Shown: in pieces, positions 9,430-13,951 of the stretch | Numbering within the stretch: the first letter of the stretch is position 1 | Layout: each line of letters starts with the position of its first letter | Assembly: GCF_000003605.2 (NCBI RefSeq) | Contig: NW_003158731.1 | Coordinates: 226,989-240,939, forward strand | Direction: 5' to 3' | Length of the DNA: 13,951 bases | Source of the DNA: Saccoglossus kowalevskii | Taxonomy: Eukaryota > Hemichordata > Enteropneusta > Harrimaniidae | The notes under the pieces: generated by a model | The model's database searches: none | What the model was told of the DNA's origin: nothing | Seen by the model: only the letters and a program-made list of their open reading frames with translations | Translations under genes and position numbers: made by a program

Positions 9430-9444
9430 TTTATATATTTGCAT
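9430..9444. promoter_or_regulatory. TATA-like box abutting a POU octamer
   Basis: TTTATATA at 9430-9437 overlaps by one base ATTTGCAT at 9437-9444, the reverse complement of the ATGCAAAT octamer bound by POU-domain factors. It lies 5 bp after the inverted-repeat element, about 25 bp from that element's right-hand NRF1-like site. Promoter function is inference, because no coding gene follows and TATA-like strings are common in AT-rich DNA. Confidence 0.2.
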
Positions 9445-9542
9445 ATGTGCAATCAATGTGGGCAATTGCGAAGCTACTTTAAGTAACAAGACTGTACCCG
9501 ATTGGCTTCCCAATCCAAACAATTAACAGTCAATCCAATTAA

Positions 9543-9644
9543 CCAATCAAAGAGAAGCTTGTTTGTTGACAGTTGTTTTCTTCAAATTGTGTCTTGTATA
9601 TATGCTTCGACACAACTGTCAACGTGTAACAAGTTTGCGATTGG
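9543..9644. repeat. imperfect palindrome with 12 bp perfect arms
   Basis: Three blocks are mirrored in order. CCAATC (9543-9548) pairs with GATTGG (9639-9644), CTTGTT (9558-9563) with AACAAG (9628-9633), and GTTGACAGTTGT (9565-9576) with ACAACTGTCAAC (9612-9623). The innermost spacer is 35 bp. Collinear blocks with small indels between them suggest a decayed hairpin element rather than coincidence. Short open frames on both strands across this area are side effects of the symmetry. Several CCAAT motifs crowd the left side (9500-9548). Confidence 0.5.
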
Positions 9645-9717
9645 ATCAATGGGAACGCGCACTTTTTACAGCAGAGCAGATCTCTATCTCCAAATTCACA
9701 GAAATCGTTTTTCAAAT

Positions 9718-9761
9718 ACTTCGCGCATGCGCAAAGAAGTGTAATATATAAGCCCCCCCCC
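9718..9761 (+). promoter_or_regulatory. candidate core promoter: NRF1 palindrome, TATA box and C9 run
   Basis: CGCGCATGCGCA at 9722-9733 is a 12 of 12 match to the NRF1 (sea urchin P3A2) consensus and is largely self-complementary, flanked by ACTTC and GAAGT. TATATAAG follows at 9745-9752, then nine C at 9753-9761. The close order of site and TATA box is promoter-like. The first downstream ATG (9762) opens only four more codons before a stop, and no long frame follows, so any product would be a non-coding RNA or a spliced transcript with distant exons. Confidence 0.3.
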
Positions 9762-10013
9762 ATGACGCAATATTTCTAAATGCGAAAATAATACACATAT
9801 CCAGTAAATGTATTTGGTAACCTTTTAGATTCAGTGCATCAATATGCCATATGCTCTCAGCGGCATTACGGGTTAGGCACGTAGCTTTTCGTGAACAAAG
9901 CTTTTCCACGGATTCAAGAATGTGTGTTTATTTCCAACCCAGCGCAATTAGTTAATGGCATTAAATATGTTTGATACATCCGTGTCGACTCTTACTAGTA
10001 AACAGCTCAACAC

Positions 10014-10019
10014 AATAAA
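10014..10019 (+). terminator. first AATAAA hexamer after the receptor
   Basis: This is the first canonical polyadenylation hexamer I find on the plus strand after the receptor stop, about 970 bp downstream. An ATTAAA variant lies just before it at 9960-9965. If used, the receptor 3' UTR would span both inverted-repeat structures and the candidate promoter. A nearer, non-canonical signal is equally possible. Confidence 0.2.
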
Positions 10020-12614
10020 CACAGGGTGAATGTTATCGAGAGCTATTGAATTACATTAACTGGTTATAAGAATACTGATTGGATTATTTTTAATATGTAA
10101 TTAAATCAGCTTTAAAAACGGATTCCATTCGATACACGTGATGATTGCGATATTATACGAGTTACAGAGAACATATTTCACCATCTACTCATCAAATTTC
10201 TGTAATCCAAAAGAAGACGTTTATTTTGTTTTTATTTACAAACTATTTCTTAGTACATGATTTTGCAATAGTTAAAACGCTGTTATTTTGTTGTCAATAT
10301 TTTGCAGTATGTGGCGTGAATCGGATATTCTGAAAATTAGTGTTTGTACTTTTATCTTAATAGTGTCTACACAGGAGAATGCATTTTTTATATAACTGTA
10401 TTCTATAATTTATTATACTAGTACATGATTTTTAACACCGACATGAAGCCCCAAAATGCCATCGATATCAATCGTATCTGTTGAGGCATATCTTAAACTG
10501 GCTGCATCATGTACGATTTCCCTGGGGATTTAAGCTCAGATTATAAAATAACGCTGCTTAATCTTTTGATACTATATCTACCTCTCAGTATGTATACTGG
10601 ATTAAGGTTTATTAGCTGTTATCAGCGCTGCTGCTTTGGTAACAGATTATATATTACTTCTATGAAATTCCATGATATCGGACAAATGTACCATGCGACA
10701 GTGCAGTTCTTATATATGTATACTTAGATCCACAAATTAGGCAGTACTTTCAGACGAGCGATCGACTGAACTCACATAGAAATTTGCAAAAAACGTAATA
10801 ACTATTTTACCCGTTGTATATTCTTAAATAAAGTTGCGAGGCATAATTGTAAAAATCGTTAACGCCACAGGGCAATTGGTATTCCTGCAAAAGCCAGTGA
10901 CGATAAGTATTCGAATTTAATACGCTCGATGATATTCGGATAGAACTGAAATCCTAAGAAGTACACAAAAAAGACACTGGTAATTGATCTTTAGTTAGTC
11001 AGGTGTAGTCAATCTGTCAAGTTTCGATAGCTATTCGAGTTACAGAATCGAATATTGTCGGCATTATAGTTGCAAGCAACCAATACCCTTACTATCATTC
11101 CTAGTTGTCGAGTAATGATTCTGTTGCATTTTTACTATTTTCTTCCCACTCAAAAGTGTGCAGCATTCTAATACATTTTTCCTCATGACTGGTTTCTCGA
11201 TTTGGCTCAGCGCCTGTCGAACAAAATCATCCATCACACGTCTGTTACGTCGGGTAGGCATAACGATATATGACAACGCCGTGTGATCTGTTGTGTATTG
11301 TGCGTTTCCCAGCTTAATATCTCCCGCCGCATCAAGTTAGAATCTCATTTAAATTACACGGTGGATTGAAAAAAAAGTAGGGAAAACCAGTTTCCATCGA
11401 TAACAAGAAACGTCACTGAGATTGAAAAGAGTGATATAAAAAGAACGCATACGAGGCTGAAACACGGGCACAGGTGCAACACTGCGATAATAGATAGTAC
11501 ATGAACACTTCTGCGTTGTATTGGCCCATTTTTTTATAGTAATTCACACATATTCCCGTTTCGTTTATTAGAAACGTCAGAATGATTGATTAAACATATT
11601 TTTTAACTAATTCTTTTGGGAAACACGGCATAATAGCTGTTTTTACTGTTACAATTACTTACATACACGTTCAAGGCAGAGTAGAGTACGCCGAGAGAAT
11701 GATACACATTATATTTTAAAGTGCATTGAAAGTTCAATTCACCTCAAAAGGAAATTACTTAAAAAAAAAAATCAGATTCGACATTATAGGCAGTTTCAAA
11801 TAAACTAGGACATAAATATTTAATAATTAATTTTCCAACACCTTAGTAGTGAATTAAAACTATAACCATTTACACGGTTTTATGATATTAATGTGTTTAT
11901 ATGAATTCTTACCTTTCGTTCACATTTCACCAAGGTTACTTTGACCTGCAGTGTGAGGCATTGAAATCTACACTTTATTGTTTGGACAACATGTTCAGAC
12001 ACGTTTTATAATTTCAATAGTGAATGATTATAAATCCAAAGAGCTATACATATAAAACAAATTTGTTTCTGACATTCACTTTGTTCACCTTTCTCCACGT
12101 GTACTATTATTGTGTATTTTAAGTGGTATTTAATAATTTAATAAATGGCTATTTAATTGAACTCAGCTATCAATGCGTGAATTATTCTGTTCTGGCAAAT
12201 ATATTTGCACTCACTTTATGCGAGGGACTGGAATGCAAGTTTTACAACGAACAAAACAATGGTTTATTTGAGTTGTGGCGCCGACATAATTCGGGACTAA
12301 GGTTAGTTTAATTTTTTGTTTAGGAAGATTTCATACCTTATTAATGTTTGCTCATCAACAGTATCAAACATGGCCTGAAATTTTACTCAGAAATGCGAAA
12401 AATATTTGAAATCAAACAAAGCTTAGAAAGAACTCGCGTGTGCTGAGTAAAGGAGGCATATTAAAAAATCAAGAATTGAGATTAGGTTTTTAAACAAGAA
12501 GCTTGGCAACGAAACTTTGTCATTTGAGATGCACAACGTGAAAACCTTGTATTCCACATTATTGAAGTTTATAATACTTACAGAACATAAATTTGATTGC
12601 AGTCTAAATTATTC
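10020..12614. other. AT-rich stretch with no identifiable gene
   Basis: No gene can be named here. Plus-strand frames at 10145-10333, 10509-10727 and 12123-12311 are short, AT-driven and without motifs. A run of 11 A lies at 11761-11771. The only frame with protein-like composition is on the minus strand at 11064-11336 and is listed separately. Confidence 0.5.
11064..11336 (-). CDS. unassigned minus-strand open frame, possible exon or relic
   Basis: The minus-strand frame is open for about 90 codons between an upstream in-frame stop (11337-11339) and its own stop. The translation has a mixed, protein-like composition (for example RRVMDDFVRQALSQIEKP) and the underlying DNA is richer in GC than its flanks. 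The first ATG is 25 codons in, so a complete gene would be only about 65 residues. A pyrimidine-rich tract lies just upstream on the minus strand (about 11369-11384), but the AG sites after it do not give a clean acceptor in this frame. I recognise no family. It could be a terminal exon, a relic of a coding transposon, or chance. Confidence 0.15.
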   Translation of the reverse strand, partial: LDAAGDIKLGNAQYTTDHTALSYIVMPTRRNRRVMDDFVRQALSQIEKPVMRKNVLECCTLLSGKKIVKMQQNHYSTTRNDSKGIGCLQL

Positions 12615-13705
12615 CAGAGCACCTCCAACAAAGGTTTAATTTATTTTAAATCTGATTTTTTGAGATATCAGAAATAATAATAATTAGATAATCAATATGC
12701 ATGGTTTTCAACTAATCACCTCTGTGGATTACCCTAGAGCATCTATGTGCCAAATTGCAACGAAATGTGATGATTATGCATATTGTGCAAATAAGGAAAT
12801 TAGTATGCTCAAATTCCAATCAAAAACTTATTAGCTTTTTAGCATTGTTCCCAGGCAATTATATACCAAGTCTTATTTAAATGAAATAATTTGTTTATAT
12901 AACGTAAAAAATTGGGTAATTATTATGTAAATTAGGCAATTATTATGCATATATTTCAACTTAAAACTAATTTAGTCTGTGTATTGTTTATTATAATGTG
13001 ATGATTAATGCTTAAAAAAATCTGTGCAAGCCGAAAAGCAAATTTGTGTGCGACTTAATTATTTTGTCTTATTTACATTGTCTTATAATAACATACCAAC
13101 ATACCAATAATAAAATACCAAGCTTCATTGAAATATGATGATAAGTATTTGAGATATTGATGGAAAAGCTAAAATCTAACTAATTATTATGCAAATCAGG
13201 TAATTAATATGCACAGATTTTAATGTGAAACAAATAAGTTCTGCGCAATGTCTCCGAGCATCTGAGATTAGAACTTGAGATATCCAGGGAAAAGCCGGAA
13301 AATTGTTTCTAAATTAGGTAATCAATATGAAGTTGATTTAAACTCAAAACTGAAAAGTTCTATGCATTGTCCTCGAGCATCTATGTACCATGTTTCATTG
13401 AAATGGGATGATTAGTACATGAGATATCAGTGTAAAGGCCGAAAATTGGCTAATTATGCAAATTAGGTAATTGTTACGCACTGATTTTAAGTCAAAACTA
13501 ATCAGGTCTGTGCATCGTCCTATAGCATCCATGTACCAAGTTTCATTGAAGTCTGATGATTAGTACTTGAGATATATGTGGAAAGGCCGAAAATTTACTA
13601 AATATTGTACAAATTAGGTAATTAATATGCACAGATTTTTACCCAAAACTAATCAGGTCTGCATATTGTCCAAAGGTATCTATGTACCAAGTTTCATTGT
13701 AATTT
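12615..13705. repeat. decayed tandem array of a ~150 bp unit
   Basis: About seven full or partial copies follow one another. Best-kept anchors are AATTAGGTAATT, ATATGCACAGATTTT, AAAACTAATCAGGTCTG, GAGCATCTATGTACCAAG, TTTCATTGAAATCTGATGAT and AGTACTTGAGATAT. The last three copies are the most alike: the AGGTAAT anchor falls at 13316, 13465 and 13616, and the TACCA anchor at 13386, 13534 and 13685, giving a period of 148-151 bp. Earlier copies carry deletions (13198 to 13316 is only 118 bp) and drift increases leftward. Two copies contain an exact ATGCAAAT octamer (13189-13196, 13456-13463). No coding frame is present. The pattern of older copies on the left and younger on the right, next to a distinct end sequence, fits the core repeats of a non-autonomous mobile element. 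Confidence 0.85.
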
Positions 13706-13752
13706 GTCCAGCGGTTCTTGCTAGAACAGACATACAGATTTTCATACAGACA
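13706..13752. mobile_element. end sequence of the repeat element, with hairpin and ACAG tract
   Basis: The last repeat copy breaks off into GTCCAGCGGTTCTTGCTAGA. This contains a small perfect hairpin, GTTCT (13714-13718) and AGAAC (13723-13727) with a 4-base loop, followed by ACAGACATACAG and a second CATACAGACAG. Core tandem repeats plus a terminal hairpin and a short microsatellite recall Helentron-associated elements such as the mollusc pearl family, but no defined ends, target-site duplication or transposase gene are visible. Class assignment is inference. Confidence 0.35.
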
Positions 13753-13872
13753 GGGTGTCCGCCATGACTCTCATTGTATGCATCTCACACGGGAGTAAAA
13801 AAGTGTTTGAGTATGTTTTTTGTGTGTATACATTTAACTATTACAATGGTTTGCATGATTATCTTATTCTAC

Positions 13873-13951
13873 TCATACAAATGAAGCAATGCATAAACCA
13901 ACTGGGGTTGCATCATACAAATAAAGCTACGCTTGAACCAACTGGGATGTA
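13873..13951. repeat. two copies of a 40 bp direct repeat at the window edge
   Basis: TCATACAAATGAAGC at 13873 is followed 40 bases later by TCATACAAATAAAGC at 13913. Both copies continue to an AACCAACTGGG block, with several substitutions between them. The second copy reaches the last base of the window, so a longer minisatellite may continue beyond it. The unit is unrelated to the ~150 bp array upstream. Confidence 0.65.

Noticed and set aside
12615-13705. CRISPR-like array
   Set aside because: The units are long, degenerate and continuous, with no short identical repeats alternating with unique spacers, and the context is an animal genome.

Overview
This window looks like metazoan nuclear DNA. 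It is AT-rich and mostly non-coding, has splice-type signals (GTAAGT and GTGAG donors, a pyrimidine-rich acceptor), and carries one long open frame encoding a class A G protein-coupled receptor. There are no bacterial-style operons or ribosome binding sites. The degenerate ~150 bp tandem repeat with an ACAG-rich end resembles repeats common in marine invertebrate genomes. The phylum cannot be fixed from the sequence alone.

Layout. Positions 1-75 may be the tail of a coding exon that enters from outside the window and ends at a GTAAGT donor. From about 80 to 6400 I find no gene I can name. This stretch holds scattered short open frames, A-rich tracts, a mirrored CCAAT-box pair (2802-2838) and some GC-richer patches with promoter-type motifs. 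At 6482 there is a strong donor and at 7518 a good acceptor, which together suggest a 5' UTR intron for the receptor. The receptor, 495 residues in one uninterrupted frame, occupies 7553-9040. It keeps all the canonical class A residues and most resembles RFamide-type (NPFF/SIFamide/QRFP-like) neuropeptide receptors. Two less usual features are an acidic, tyrosine-rich N-terminus and a long C-tail with a duplicated HQTI...CxTQT module.

Downstream, 9268-9761 is structurally dense. It has a 159 bp inverted-repeat element with NRF1-type sites and E-boxes in its arms, a TATA/octamer pair, a second imperfect palindrome, and a perfect NRF1 palindrome 11 bp before a TATATAAG box and a C9 run. No coding gene follows, so this may be a promoter for an unseen transcript, receptor 3' regulatory sequence, or small non-autonomous elements. 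The stretch 10020-12600 is again AT-rich with no nameable gene. From about 12615 to 13752 lies the decayed ~150 bp tandem array, and the last 79 bases are two copies of an unrelated 40 bp repeat that runs to the window edge.

The only gene I call with high confidence is the receptor. Its ligand and orthology group cannot be settled without a phylogeny.
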